In this document: positions 23,490-36,043 of the stretch, one piece after another
Position numbering within the stretch: position 1 is the first letter of the stretch
Layout: every line of letters starts with the position of its first letter
From: Gnetum montanum
Lineage: Eukaryota > Streptophyta > Gnetopsida > Gnetales > Gnetaceae
NCBI GenBank assembly: GCA_015680685.1
Contig: MNCI01034026.1
Coordinates: forward strand, 160,145-224,144
Length of the DNA stretch: 64,000 nucleotides
Direction: 5' to 3'
Notes under the pieces: generated by a model
What the model saw: only the letters and a program-made list of their open reading frames with translations
Databases searched by the model: none
What the model was told of the DNA's origin: nothing
Translations under genes and position numbers: made by a program

Positions 23490-23851
23490 CTAGGAAAATA
23501 TCTAATCCTAAAAACCCTCTCATTTATTTTTAGATCATTGGACATGAGCCATGCAAAGATCTTCTTGATTTAGGTTTCAATGTTAATCTAGTTTCTCATG
23601 ACATGTACAAAGCATGGAACCTACCACCTCTCAAGAAGAGAAACATCTATCTCAAGTTGGCTGATCAGTCCATTATTATTCCCTTGGGGCTAGTGGAGGA
23701 CATTATGACTACTATTTATGGGTGGCCATATCTTGCTGATTTTTTAGTAATTAAAGTTAAAAATTACAACGAGGACTTCCCAATCATTATGGGAAGGGCT
23801 TGGTTGAGCACCATTAATGCAAAAATAGGCATAAGAGATCTTTCTTTGTAA
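23490..23851 (+). pseudogene. Element B aspartic protease, degraded
   Basis: The retropepsin-like region reads LLDLGFNVNLVSHDMY, then LKLADQSIIIPLGLVED, then FPIIMGRAWLSTINAKI. This is the Athila-type protease pattern (D.G.. active loop, LADRS..P.G.VED, ILGRPFLATA). The active-site triplet is D-L-G rather than D-S/T-G. An 82-codon open stretch covers 23603-23851. The protease would cut the gag-pol polyprotein. Confidence 0.75.
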
Positions 23852-24049
23852 ATTTCTAAGGAGAATGAATTTGGAAAGATCAAGAAGAATAGAGTTCCAT
23901 GCATCACATAGAGCAATAATGGTTGCAATTATGTTTAGAAACTCTAGTCCATGAAAAGAGCATCCATTTCTACATGTAGGTAGTGTGTAAATGAGTTAGA
24001 TATTCAAAGGTTCCTTTACATAGTAGCCACAAAATAGGAGGGCACCCAG

Positions 24050-25120
24050 TGGTTGATAGTTGATCTTGGAAGCAGCACACTTTGCATGGAACCTACTGAG
24101 AGGCTAACATGTGCCTATGTTGAAGGCATGGATAAACTAGAGCGAGTTCATCACCAACTCTCTAATACTGCAAATGATGATACCTATTGGGGAGAGATGA
24201 AAATCCATAAAAATTTTAAACTGGAGCCCTTAGAGTTGAAAAATCTATCTACCGTCATGAAGTATGCATTTTTAAAAAATGACAAGTTGGTAATAATCAA
24301 TGCCAATCTTGCTCCTGAATAGAAGTAGATGTTGTTGAAGGTGGTCAACAAATGGCCAACAGCCTTTGCTTGGTCATATCCTGAACTCATAAGGATTGAT
24401 CCTAGGATATGTTAGCATTGTATTTACATTGATTGGGCCATGAAGCCAAAGAGGTAGTCACAGTGGCGGTTGAGCTTCAAATTAAAGCAAATCATCAAAG
24501 AGAAAATCAAACAACTCCTCAAGGTAGGGTTTATTTATCCAATTCTGGATAGCAAGTGGGTTAGTCCACTCGTGATTGAGCCAAAGAAAGATGAAAAGTG
24601 GTGAATCTACATTGAATTTAAGCTATTGAATATGGCAACATTCAAAAATTACTTTCCATTGCCATTTATGGATCAAGTGTTAGACACTATATCTAGGCGT
24701 TACTATTATAGTTTTTTGGATGGTTATAGTGGCTATAACCAAATCTAGATTGAGCTAGAGGATTAGGCCAAAACAACATTCTTAAGTTCCTAGGGAACTT
24801 TTGTATATTGAAAGATGCCTTTTCGTCCGTGCAATGCTCTTTCAACATTTCAACACTTGATCTTAAGCATTTTTTAGTAGAGATTGGTAGTAAGGTGGAA
24901 GTCTTCATCGATGAATTTTCCACCTATGGCACCACATTTGAGTAAGCCTTTGACCACCTTGGGCAAGTGTTTAAAACATGTGTGGAGATGAATCTTCAGC
25001 TCAATTGGCAAAATAACCATTTGATGGTCTGGGAGGGCATTGTACTGGGGCACAAAATTTCTCAGGCAAGGGTTGAGGTGGACCCTAAAAAGATAAGGGT
25101 CATCTAAGGAATAACTCACT
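24050..25120 (+). pseudogene. Element B reverse transcriptase, degraded
   Basis: Begins with a linker (LEPLELKNLS at 24215-24250) and AFAWSYPEL near 24365. Then come GFIYPILDSKWVSP and VIEPKKD at 24523-24600 and FLDGYSGYNQI at 24715-24747. KTTFLSS, GTFVY and MPFR then CNAL.TFQ follow near 24770-24860. The catalytic YxDD position reads VFIDEF at 24901-24918, so the second Asp is Glu. EGIVLGHKIS lies near 25030-25065. At least ten stops interrupt it. The family copies the element RNA into DNA; this copy cannot. Confidence 0.85.
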
Positions 25121-25269
25121 AACTAGAAAATGTAGCTACAACTAGCAATTCATAGAGAATTTCTCTAAGATCACAAAATCATTGGTTGAGCTTCCAAAGA
25201 AAGAATTCATTTGGATCAATGAATGCACAACTGCATTCTAGAGCCTCAAGAAGAAGCTCGTAGAGACTC

Positions 25270-25700
25270 CAATTCTATGAGCACCTAACTAGTCCAGACC
25301 ATTTCATATTATGACAGATGCATCAAATTATGACTTGGGAGCCATGCTTACATAGTTGGATGACAAGAAACATTCATATTACATCCATTGCATAAGTTGA
25401 AGCATTATGGGTGCATAGTTGAATCATAGCTCAATGGAGAAAAAAGTAATGGTGGTGGTGTATGCTCTAGAAAAGTTCAAGCACTATGTGCATGGATACA
25501 AAGTGTTTGTGCACACTAACCATAGTGCCATTTTCTTTCTCATGAACAAGCCAATGATGAGCCCCCATATTATACAGTGGCTAGTGATATTGTAAGAGTT
25601 TGATCTTACAATGGTTGATTGAAAGAGAACTAAGAATGTGATTGTTGACCACTTGTCTTGATACAATGGGATACCAAAGAAGAGGAGAGCCCACTCTCTG
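25270..25700 (+). pseudogene. Element B RNase H, degraded
   Basis: Follows reverse transcriptase. MTDASNYDLGAMLT lies at 25313-25354 (first catalytic Asp in TDAS), then SSMEKKVMVVVYALEKFKHY with the conserved Glu. VFVHTNHSAIFFLMNK follows (TDH position reads TNH, so a catalytic Asp is lost), then NVIVDHLS at 25635-25660. It removes the RNA strand in the family. Stops are present. Confidence 0.8.
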
Positions 25701-25779
25701 ACCAATTTTCTGATGAACTCCTCTTTGTTGATGCAATAAATAAACAAGTACTAGTGAAACCAAAATGGTATGATGAAAT

Positions 25780-27030
25780 TCTCACTTGTCTTCTTACTCA
25801 AGAGATGCCACAAGATCTGGACTATAGGAAGAAACAATAGTTTGTTCATTAGGCCAAAAACTTCATGAAAATCAATGGACATCTTTAGAAGGTATGCACC
25901 GATGGCCTAGTTCGTTGGTGTGTAATTGATGCTGATCAACTATGCATTTTCTAGGATGTTCATGAGGGTCGTTGTGGGGCCCACTATGTTGGAAGATGTA
26001 TGGAAATTAAGATCCTAATGGTAGGGTATTATTGGCTAACTATCTTCAGGGACACTCACCAATTTTTCTGCTCTTGTAAATGCTACCAACAAGATGATGG
26101 GATGACTACTTGAATGGAGGGACCTTAATAGTGGATCCAATTACTAGAATCATTCAACATTTGCAGCATCAACTTCATGAGTCCATTACACCCATGTCAA
26201 ATGGAAAGACATATATAATCATCATCGTTATTTACTATAGAAAATGGGTAGAAGTAGTAGCCATCATCAACTATACATCATCTACTGCTACATAGCTTGT
26301 ACAACAAAATGTTGTATATAGGTTTTGGATGCCACATGCACTGATCTCTAAAAATAGAACCCATTTCACAAGCATCAATTTTTGCAAGCTCATGCACCAA
26401 TTGGGGGTTGAACATAAATTAACAACACACTATCACCCCCAAGACAATGGTTAAGTAGAGGTTACTAATAGGGATATTATCAAATATAGGAGGGACCAGA
26501 GAAAAAAACTCAATGATGCCCTTTGGGCCTACCACTCAACATGAAAACTCTCTATAGGATACTCTTCCTATGAGTTGGTGTATGGGAAACTACTAAAACT
26601 TCCTATTCAATTTGAGCTCCATACACTTTTAATAGCATGTAACCTAGATCTTGATTTGAGTCTAGCAAAAAAAGAATAGTTGATCAACCTTAATGTGCTA
26701 GATGAAAATCGATTAGTGGCCCTATCTTGGAATGAAGTGCATAAGGCATGCAACAAAAAGTAGCATGACCTTAGAATATGGAAAGTGAATTATCAAGTAG
26801 AAGACAAGGTCCTCTACTAAAATCCCACACATGTACCCCAACAAAATAAGTTCCAAACATTGTGGGAAGGCCCTCATATCATTTATGAAACCTTTTCTTT
26901 TGGGGCCATGTTGATCTACAAACTTGAGAGCCTAGACAAAAAGTAGTTAGTTAACATGCAACAAGTCAAACCTTTTCATGAACCCATGAAAGCTAGTGGA
27001 AGCAATGCCTCAATGAATGGACAACCATGC
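25780..27030 (+). pseudogene. Element B integrase, degraded
   Basis: The HHCC zinc-binding region (VHEGRCGAHYVG, then YYWLTIF, then CSCKCYQQDDG) lies at 25955-26100. The core begins near 26110, with MSNGKTYIIIIVIYYRKWVE at 26190-26255. The second catalytic block reads ALISKNRTHFTS, where the usual ISDNGTHF Asp is Lys. NG, a stop and then VEVTNRDIIKY carry the third position with Glu kept. The C-terminal part has WEGPHIIYE, and the region ends with MQQVKPFHE. Dead by stops and by the lost Asp. Confidence 0.85.
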
Positions 27031-28629
27031 TCAATTTTTTGGATCTCATCCTTACAACTTAGTCATGGGGGAGATGGCCATCCATGCTAATCATTTAAAG
27101 TTGCTCCTTGCATTTTTGTAATTTTTTGTTTTACACTTTCTTTGTTTTTATACCTTTTTTGTTTTACACTTTGTTATTTTTCCAAATTTTTTTACAGCAT
27201 CATTAGTAAATTTTATCTTTCTTGAATATTTTATAATTTCTTTTATATTTTTCCTTATTTTGATGTGAATTTTTCTTGTCTTCTAATAAAGTTCTTTATT
27301 ACCAACAAGACATAGTGGTGTGGTAGCTGTTGCTAATGGTGGTTTTTATTTAATGTTTTTGATTGCTAATGTTTGGTTTCTATTTTTAAATTTTGATGGC
27401 TGATAACTAAGACTTGTTTCTATTTTCATGAGATAGGTAGTAAGTTCATGTTATCCACCCATCCACAAGCTCTATTGTTTTCCATGTTTTGGGAATATGA
27501 GGTCTCTTTTTCATTAATAAAACCTTAATGAATTTGTGACCTTGGTAGTTTCCAAAGATTGGAAAAGATTCAGAGGTTTGAAAAGGGTGTAGCTTTAAGG
27601 GGATTCAATACTCTTTGTACCTCTCTACCATCTTGAGTGCAAGTATGTTTTTTTTTTTTTTTTTTTGTAGATTTCTTATCATTTTGTGTTGACCAACAAT
27701 AGGAAGTTGAATAAGTCTTTACATGGTGTGGTTCCCATCCAAAAAAAAAGAAAAAAAAGAAAAAAAAAACAAAAGAATAAAAATAAATAAATAAATAAAT
27801 AAAATAATGTAAAATGATGAAAATTCAAAGAACATCCATTAGACAAAATAAACAAGCTACAGGCACTAGTTATAGGACTAGAAAGACATGTTACTCATGC
27901 CTGAAGGTCCCCTCTAGCTAAGGCACTTTCTCACCTTTTTCTTCTCTTTTCTTCTAAATTAAGGAATGGTGGTTGTTTGTGGAAGCATTTTGGTGTCTTG
28001 AGGGGGTGGACTAGTCCTATAGTGGTGATGCAAAGTCATTGAAAGTGGTTGGTTTTAGTCTAAAAAAAGGTTGGACTTTATCGGGTAATTTAACCATAAA
28101 GCTCATAAGGGACTTCATGTGACCATAATTGGGACATCCATTCCATTCTCTATCTCATCCATCTGTGCTATCCATAACTCACCTCACTACCAATTTTCAT
28201 GTTTTTATTTCATATCTTGGTTTGATGTGTTGAAATTCCTAAATAGATTCTTCAAATTTGGTCCTTAACTTTTTGTAACCATTCATCAACTATGGGACCT
28301 AAAAACTCCTTAGTTGAGGTTATGCAAGGCAAAATAGGGCATGTGCTACTATGGGGAGGACCTAATTGCATATCTCATGGTTTGGTTAGTTAAGTTTCTT
28401 ACCCTTAGACATGGTCGTAATCAGAATCCTTCATGCATCCCATTGTGCATCGAATTGTGTGCTCCTTAAGGCATTCTTCTTCATTAGATCTTGTTCTCTA
28501 CTCATTCCTCAATTTTTTGAATATCAAAACCTTCTTCTACTATTTTCATTATGTTCTTGGCTTTTTTGGCTTTCATTTGATTCAACTTTTGCTCAAAAAC
28601 TTCTTGATGTTCATTACTTTTAACAAAGT
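27031..28629. other. Element B post-pol stretch, low complexity in part
   Basis: No gene recognised. T-rich at 27100-27300, a run of 19 T at 27648-27666 and an A-rich/(AAAT)n segment at 27739-27810. In A the corresponding place (7613-9032) is also featureless. Confidence 0.6.
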
Positions 28630-28707
28630 CAACAATGGTCAATTGCTGCATTGACTCAACCTTATCGACTAGTCCCTATTGATGCAGCTAAAGAATTCTA
28701 TAAATAT
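28630..28707 (+). promoter_or_regulatory. U3-like promoter module inside element B
   Basis: CTGCATTGACTCAACC, TTATCGACTAGTCCC and ATTGATGCAGC are followed by CTATAAATAT (28698-28707). Words and order match the B LTR promoter (20076-20174). The module lies about 0.4 kb before the start of the third ORF, in the same strand. I infer an internal copy of U3. Element A has a parallel block at 7514-7612. Confidence 0.5.
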
Positions 28708-29109
28708 CACCAAACACTTTGAAATTTTATGTTTGCAATTTTTTAAAGCCCAAAACCTTCTAGAGCCCATAACTTTCACACTGTTTATCCAAATCACTCT
28801 ATTCTTCGATCTTGTAGCTAGTAGAGGCAAGCTCTTAGTCGTGGTGCCCACAAACCTTAAGGTTTATGAGAAAAAGTTTACAAAATTTTTCTAACTCCCC
28901 TAAAGGGTTAATGAATAGAATAATATTAAACCATCAATTTTTGAGAGTTTAACGCTTCCAACAAACTTTGGTAAATCTAAAATTAATTATTAATATTAAA
29001 ATAATATTAAAATAATCAACTAGGCCATGATCACAACTTAGACAAGTGTAATTACCCCAAGAGATAAGGTATTTTCAATGTTTCAAAGTTATACATTAAG
29101 TGTTAATCC

Positions 29110-32060
29110 TTGGTCATGATGTGATTACACAAAGGAGGACCAAAATGCTTGCACAACGGAGGACCATCTCAACCAAAGCAAAAATGACGTAGAATTGGAA
29201 GGGGCTAGGAAGAACAAGCTCAAGAGCAAGTAGCAGAAAGTCACACAATAGGACCTCTTTGGGAGGAGCTTGAAGTGGAATCTATTCAACAGATTCCCAA
29301 AGAAGAGGCTATGATTGAACAATCCAAAAGAGGAGAGGCACTAGGGCCCATACCAATACTTGAGGTTATATTGATATAAACCTACCTAGATATGATCAAT
29401 CCTTGTGATGTCCAATGCTCAATTCTCTAAGAATTGAACTTTGGACCATTCTTGGAACATGCTCCACTAGAAGTTAAGACACACTTGTAGAGCTCTTCCA
29501 TGTGGACAATCATCACTACCAGTGGGGAGTGGTACATGGGAGAGATGTATCTCTTCTAGAATAGTAGGAAGGTAAAAGCCACTGTGAGAATCAAGGACAT
29601 TCGAGTGTCTTACTTGGTAGAAGTGATTTTGTAGGCTCTTAGCATACTTGATTCTAGCATCCATTTGATAGAAATATCAATGCAAAAATACCCTAAGGTA
29701 AAAGGGAGTGAGCCTAGTAATGTTATGTGGTTAAGGGCAAGGAGTTTGACATGCTCACACTAATAGAAAGTATATACTTCAACATAGTAGCCTATCACCT
29801 CAATCTAATGATGAGGCCCAGGAAGGTGATAGCCTTCTCCGCTCTTGCTTGTGCCACTCTAAGTGAAAAATTCTCTATTAACCTTCTATAGCTAATCTAT
29901 CTAGAGATAGAGAAGTGCTTTAAGAAGAATGAATGTGGGAAAAAAAACTCTACCATTTCCATGCCTTATTAAAATTTTTTTGAAAAGATAGGGATAGTTT
30001 GCTATGCCTATGATATGATTAGGCATACTCTCATTGCCTCGTCTGAAATGATGAAGAATAAGATCCTTTCCATATCAAAAGAAAAGGAGCAACTGCTACC
30101 ACCTCCACCATCCACTCAAGAAATAATGTTGAAGGATTGTGTAGCCATTGAGTGCTTGCACAAGATCCAATAACAACTCTTATGTGAGTGAGTGCAGCAA
30201 GTAAGAATAAGTGGTAGGGACCCATCTGTGTATCATCCTACAATGAGTCCCCTCAATGAAGTGTCTTGAAAAATAAGGTAGATAGAGGGAGGTGGGCCAA
30301 TATTCCTTGCTAAAAGAACATAGCTACCTGCGAGGTCGAATCCTAGTGCTTGAGAAGTGATGATGTCTTTCTCACAATAACAGCAATTCCTAGAAATCTC
30401 TAAGAATGTTGCTACCTTTTTGATGTTCTTGGAGGAGGGTGAAGGAGCAACTATATTGGTAATGCAACACCAAGAGCAAGATATAATAGTATAAGTGGTG
30501 GTTGAAAGAATCATTAAAGCATTGAACATACTTGTGATGCCTATACTAGATGTTTCTACACTTAGAGATGTGCAAACATCTGTAGGAACTATTAGAGGAA
30601 AATTGAGTGCAACCTAGCATGAAGAGTTGCTGGATTAACTGGTGGGAACTGGGTAACCAATTTTCAATATCTTTGACTTTTTAGATAATATCACTGCAAC
30701 CCAGTTGAAGTTGCTCTAAGCAAAGAGCAAGTGCATCCTTTTAGAAGGGCAGCTCAAAATGGCTTAAGCACAAAACCAATGCTTGGCCATGGAGGTTGCC
30801 GAATTAAGAGCCCGTATTGTTGATCCTGTGCTTCTCAACTCTATACTAACAAGAGATGAAACTTTTCAAAAACTTTAAGATAGACTCAAACAGGTTGAGG
30901 TAGGGATAGTGACAACCATCTTTAACTAGTCTGTGGCCAAGGCTAAAACATATTTAGTTTAGAAGGACTTGGTCTAGATGTGCTAAAAGAATGAGATTCT
31001 AATTGTAGAAAATCATCACATATAGAATGTTGATGTGCAGAAACAACAAATGCAAGAATTCATCCATCAACAATAGGAGTAGCTAGCTAGGGTGAACACT
31101 AAGCTTAAGAGATTAGAAGTAGAGAATAGAAATATCTCTTTGGAGGAAGTCTGTGCCTTATGCCAAAAATCTACAATCGAGATTGTCACTTGGAAGAATG
31201 AGGCTCTCAAATTTGAGAGAGTTAAGAATCACTACAAAAAGCAAGTTGGCCTACAGAAAGAAGTTAACAAAAGACACATCTAGATGGCTAAGGTAGAAGT
31301 TAATGAGATCCTTCAGAAACTCTAGCAAGAAAAAGATGTGAGAAAACCTATCATTGATGGGATAGATGCCTACAACAAAGTAGAGATCCGTATAAAGGAG
31401 TTACAAATAGAAGAGATGATTGAATACATGGAGCTTGCTAATCTCAGATATGCAAACCTAGCAATGCTAATTGCTAGATGACTATAGTTAGAGTTACAAA
31501 AGTAGGTGACCAGCTCATACTTGCTGTACAAGGAAGAGTTCAAGCATCACAAGAAGACTAAGCAAAAGATTGAGATTGCAAATGTTGAACTTAAATTTCT
31601 TAGGGTAAGATTTAATAATTAGAGATCAATTGTTAAGAGCCTGGCCAAAAGAATGAATGATTACTAGGAGCTACAAAATGCAATCAATGTGTTCAACATC
31701 AAACATAAACAATTTTTTGGCTTGTTTGTGAATGTCAAGGAGTTGTTCCCAACAATGCCTTACCCTTGGGATGTGTCCATTTTGGCCCACATTGGTGAAG
31801 CTACATGGACCATGCACGGTCCCAGGAGTAAGGAGAAGAAGATGAAAGCATCATTGGATGCTTTCCATCTTCCACTAAAAGTTGCAGTGGCAGCAGGATA
31901 GCCACAATAGCTTCAACCATCGCATGCACTTGAAGCAGAAGAAGGTCCTTCAAAATCTTAAGAGCCTCCACTACTTGGGACCATTTAATCTTCTCCATCA
32001 TCTTCATGCCATCAAAGGAGAATGTGTTTGTCAAATTTTATCTTGGTGTTCAATTTTGTA
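29110..32060 (+). pseudogene. Element B third ORF: plant-transposon-like domain plus long coiled coil
   Basis: Degraded sense ORF between pol and the 3' LTR. The conserved domain at 29425-29645 has ELNFGPFLEHAP, VKTHL, WYMGEMYLF and then IRVSYLVEVIL, matching the third ORF of element A. Around 30010-30150 is HTLIASSEMMKNKIL and a Pro run. From 30690 to 31680 the frame is rich in Leu/Glu/Lys/Gln with heptad-like spacing, for example the open 31092-31283. The C-terminus (31689-31901) reads KQFFGLFVNVKELF then PYPWDV. It occupies the env-like position of Athila elements, but no signal peptide or transmembrane span is visible. Function unknown. Confidence 0.6.
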
Positions 32061-32205
32061 GTCCTGAACACTAGAAAATTTTGTCATGATTGTATATCTG
32101 TACACTTGGGCACTTAATGTTTGTTTGTATTTGTTGTATGTCTATCATTAGTCAATAATCCCATACCTTTCCAAATTTGTAAAGAACTCAAAGATAATTT
32201 TTCAT

Positions 32206-32220
32206 TTAGTCGTGGGGGTA
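32206..32220 (+). promoter_or_regulatory. Element B polypurine tract
   Basis: TTAGTCGTGGGGGTA ends exactly where the 3' LTR TGATGAATC begins. Confidence 0.75.
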
Positions 32221-33090
32221 TGATGAATCATAATTGGCTGTGTCATCTAGGCCTCGTCTATGCATGATTTAATGCATTGATGTGGCCCCGTCGACATAGT
32301 GTCTATTTTCTCTTATAAATATGAACTCACCCATCGTGTTTATGGCATGTATTATCATAGTTGTAGTATAGCTCTTGTATTTTTTCATTTGGAAGTTAGA
32401 ATATTTTTCTAAGTGCCCGTAGTAGGAGTCAAGAGTGTATGGATCTTTATTCAAGCACTGTTGTACCTGAGCACAGTAGTGTGTGCGGTAATGAAGATGA
32501 GCTTTTTGATAAACCTTACAGTACTTGGAAATATATCAATTATTTATTTATGCATTTAATGTCCTATGCAATTTCATTTAATGCTTTAATTAATTAATTA
32601 CGGTAAACTAAGCTAAACTAAGCTAAACTAAGCTAGGTTAAGTAACGATTAATTAAGCACAAGTATGACCACTTCTAGCATACGCTTGGTGCTTGGTAAT
32701 CCTAGTAATGCTTAATGTTTGATAACCCAGTAGTGCTAAAAATGTTTAGGATGTGTATAAAAAGTGGGAATAGATGCTTATCTTAGGATTATTTAGGTGT
32801 AGTTAGTTACATTAAATTAGTAATTAAATTACTTCATTTCTTTCATCCTTTATTTTAAGTACCCAAAACATAAAACATAAAAATTATAAAAATTATACAC
32901 CTCAATTACACTTAACCATACCTTTGCATATCAAAAGTGTAACTGGGAAGACAATGAATGATTATTAGAGTAAGTTTTCTTCCTAGAGGCTAGTGTACCG
33001 AAAGACATAGAGTCTATGGAATTCAATCGGATTGCCCGTGAATGCTTAGTGATTCATATGGTTGAGCATAGGGGTATTCACTGCTCATCA
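32221..33090 (+). mobile_element. Element B 3' LTR
   Basis: 870 bp, TGATGAATC to CTCATCA, followed by the AACAT duplication. The word array (32240-32297) and TATA box (32313-32321) correspond to those of the 5' LTR. A small AAGCTAAACT duplication at 32609-32634 is not in the other copy. Confidence 0.9.
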
Positions 33091-33379
33091 AACATGATAT
33101 GCTAGGTGAGGCCAGGAAAAATGGTATTAAATTTAATAAATATTTAATAGGTGTTTTTTTTAGTTTTTCCCTTTTGTCAATGTTAAGCATCCCCTTGTAG
33201 GAAAGCCTTAGTGTGGTAAATCCTAGGGTGTTGATTTCAGGCCATTTCAAGCTTGTTTCATGAAGTTTGATGACTCTTAGAGGTGTTGGCAAGGTTCTAG
33301 AGTGTAATCCTGTTAGTTTTTAAGGTTTTGATGGTTTTTTGGGGTTACTCCATTGTTTCCGCATTGAGCCACCCTTGTA

Positions 33380-33429
33380 GGGGGGGGGGGGGGGGGGGNN
33401 NNNNNNNNNNNNNNNNNNNNNNNNNNNNN
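33380..33429. other. G-run of 19 followed by 31 N
   Basis: The homopolymer starts at the TAGGGGG arm of a satellite unit and runs into a gap (33399-33429). The assembly probably failed at the G-tract. Confidence 0.9.
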
Positions 33430-36020
33430 AAGGGATGTGTGGTGGGGAGTAAACTAGCCAAGAAACACCAAGGGATCAATTTTTGGATCATTATGGCTAA
33501 TTCCACTCATGCATGTAAGTTTTAAGGTTTTTGACATCAATAGTTAATGCATATGGTTAACTTTTGTTAATTTTAAAGGGATTTTTAATGGTTTTTATGC
33601 TTATGTCGTTAGTTCCATGTTGAGGCTCCCTTATGGGGGAGGGGGGTGGGTGTGTGTGTGTGTGTGCAGGTATGGCAGGGGTTGGTGGGGGAGGGGGGAG
33701 GGGGATAAGTTAACTAGGAGACTCCAAGGGATCAATTTTTGACTAATTTTGGCCATTTTTCATCATGCATGTAAGTTTTCAAGGTTGCTAGCATCGATAG
33801 TTAATGCATAAGGTTAAAGTTTGTTTATTTTAAATGGTTTTTTAGGGTTACCCCCTCGTTTCCACACTAAGCCCCCCTACAAGGGGTATAGATCCCAAGG
33901 GGTTTAATTTTTGATGAATTTTAATATGTTTTGAACATGCATGTGCATTCTCAAGGTTGCTAGTGTTGCTGGGCATTACCCAAGATTAAAATTCATCAAT
34001 TTTAAAGGTTTTTCATTAGTTGTTAGGGTTACCCCCTTTGTTCCATGCTAAGGCCCCCATGTAGGGGGTAAAGGGGGTAAATCTCAAGGGGGTTGATTTT
34101 TAACAAAGTTTGATCTATTTTGGGCATGCATCTTCATTCTCAAGGTTTCCAATGTTGTTGGGCATTACCCAAGATTGAAATTTGTCAAATTTAATGATTT
34201 TTGATTAGATTTTAAGGTTACCACTTTGTTCCACATTGAGCCCCCTTGCAAGGGGGTAAGCTAGGTGATAGATTCCAAAGGGGTGATTTTTGACTAATTT
34301 CGATTAGTTTTGGGCATGCATGTGCATTCTCGGGGTTATTGATGTTGTTGGTCATTACCCAAGAACAAAATTTGTTAATTTTGAAGGCTTTTCATTAGTT
34401 TTTAAGGTTATCCCCTTTGTTCTATGTTGAGCCCCCCTGTAGGGGGTAACCTAGGGGGTAGATTCCAAGGGGGTTGATTTTTGACGAATTTTGATTAGTT
34501 TTAGGCATGCATGTGCAATTCCTAGGATTACCAGTGCTACTGGGCATTACCCAAGATTAAAATTTGTCAATTATAAATTTATTTATTTGGGGTTTTAAGG
34601 TTACTACCCTTGTTCCATGCTGAGTGCCCCCTATAGAGGGATAACCCAGGGGTAGATCCCAAGGGGATTGATTTTTGACTAATTTTGATAAGTTTTGGGC
34701 ATGCATGTATATTCTCAGGGTTACCAATGCTACTGAAAATTATCCAAGATTAAAATTTATTAATTTCAAGGTTTTTCATTGGGTCTTTAAGGTTACCCCC
34801 CTTGTTCCATGTTGAGGCCCTCCCTACAAGGGGTAACCTAGGGAGTAGATTCCAAGGGGACTGATTTTTGACCAATTTTGGGCATGCATGTGCATTCCTA
34901 GGGTTGTTGGTGCTACTAGTCATTTTCCAAGATTAAAATTTATCAATTTTCAAGGTTTTTCATTAGTTTTTAGGGTTACCCCCCTTTTTCGATGCTGAGT
35001 CCCCTTATAGGGGGGGGGGGGGTAAGTTAAGGGATAGATTCCAAGGAGATGATTTTTGACCAATTTTGATTAGTTTTGGGCATTCATGTCCATTCTTGGG
35101 GTTACTAGTGATACTGGTCATTACCCAAGATCAAAATTTGTTAATTTTGAGGGTTTTTCATTAGTTTTTGATGTTACCCCCTTTGTTCCATGCATAGCTT
35201 CCCCCTGTAGGGGTAACATAGGGGGTAGATTTGAAGGGGGTTGATTTTTAACCAATTTTGATCAGTTTTTGGCATGCATGTACATTCCTGGGGTTACCAG
35301 TACTACTAAAAATTAGCCAAGATTAAAATTTATCAATTTTAGAGTTATTTCATTAGGTTTTTAAGGTTACCACCCTTGTTCGATGCTAAGTGCCCTTTGT
35401 AGAGGGGTAACCCGAGGGGCAGAACCCAAGGGGATTGATTTTTGACTAATTTTGATTAGTTTTGGGCATGTGTGTGCATTCCTAGGATTACCAGTAATAT
35501 TAGGCATTACTCAAGATCAAAATTTATCAATTTCAAGGTTTTTTATTAGGTATTTAAGGTTACTCCCCTTGTTCCACACTGAGCCCCCTTGTAGGGGGTA
35601 ACCTAGGGGTAGACTTTAAAGGGTTTAATTTTTAACTAATTTTAGTTACTTTTGGGCATGCATGTGTATTTTTGGGGTTTCTGGTGCTGCTGGTCATTTT
35701 CCAAGATCAAACATTGTTAGTTTTAAAGGTTTTTGATTAGTTTTTAGGGTTACCCCCTTATTCCAAGCTGAGCCCCCTTATGGTGGATGTGGGGGGGGGG
35801 GGGGGGGGCTGGGTTGTGGTGGGGTGTGTGGGGGTAAGCTAAGGGGTAGATTCCAAGGGGATGATTTTTGAGTAATTTTGATCAATTTTGGGCATGTATG
35901 TGCATTTCTAGGGTTACTGGTATTGTTGGTCATTACCTAAGATCAAAATTTGTCAATTTTGAAGATGTTTCATTAGTTTTTAAGGTTACCCCCATATTCC
36001 ATGCTGAACCCCCTGTAGGG

Positions 36021-36043
36021 TGGGGGGGGGGGGGGGGAACCCN
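36021..36043. other. G-run and single N in satellite unit
   Basis: A G-tract of about 16 at the TAGGG arm is followed by AACCC and one N at 36043, a contig join or uncalled base. Confidence 0.9.

Larger units (their letters stand above)
20059..33090 (+). mobile_element. Element B: complete Athila-like LTR retrotransposon
   Basis: A 13.0 kb element with LTRs 20059-20912 and 32221-33090, and target duplication AACAT (20054-20058 and 33091-33095). The order is 5' LTR, PBS, gag, protease, reverse transcriptase, RNase H, integrase, low-complexity stretch, U3-like module, third ORF, polypurine tract and 3' LTR. All genes are interrupted by many stops, so it is dead. It sits in element D near the start of the satellite array. 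Confidence 0.92.

Noticed and set aside
27648-27810. Poly-T and A-rich runs as a retroposon tail
   Set aside because: No LINE or SINE body or duplication next to them; low-complexity filler of element B.
33328-33525. 65-codon frame across a G-run
   Set aside because: Contains the 31 N gap and lies in a satellite unit.
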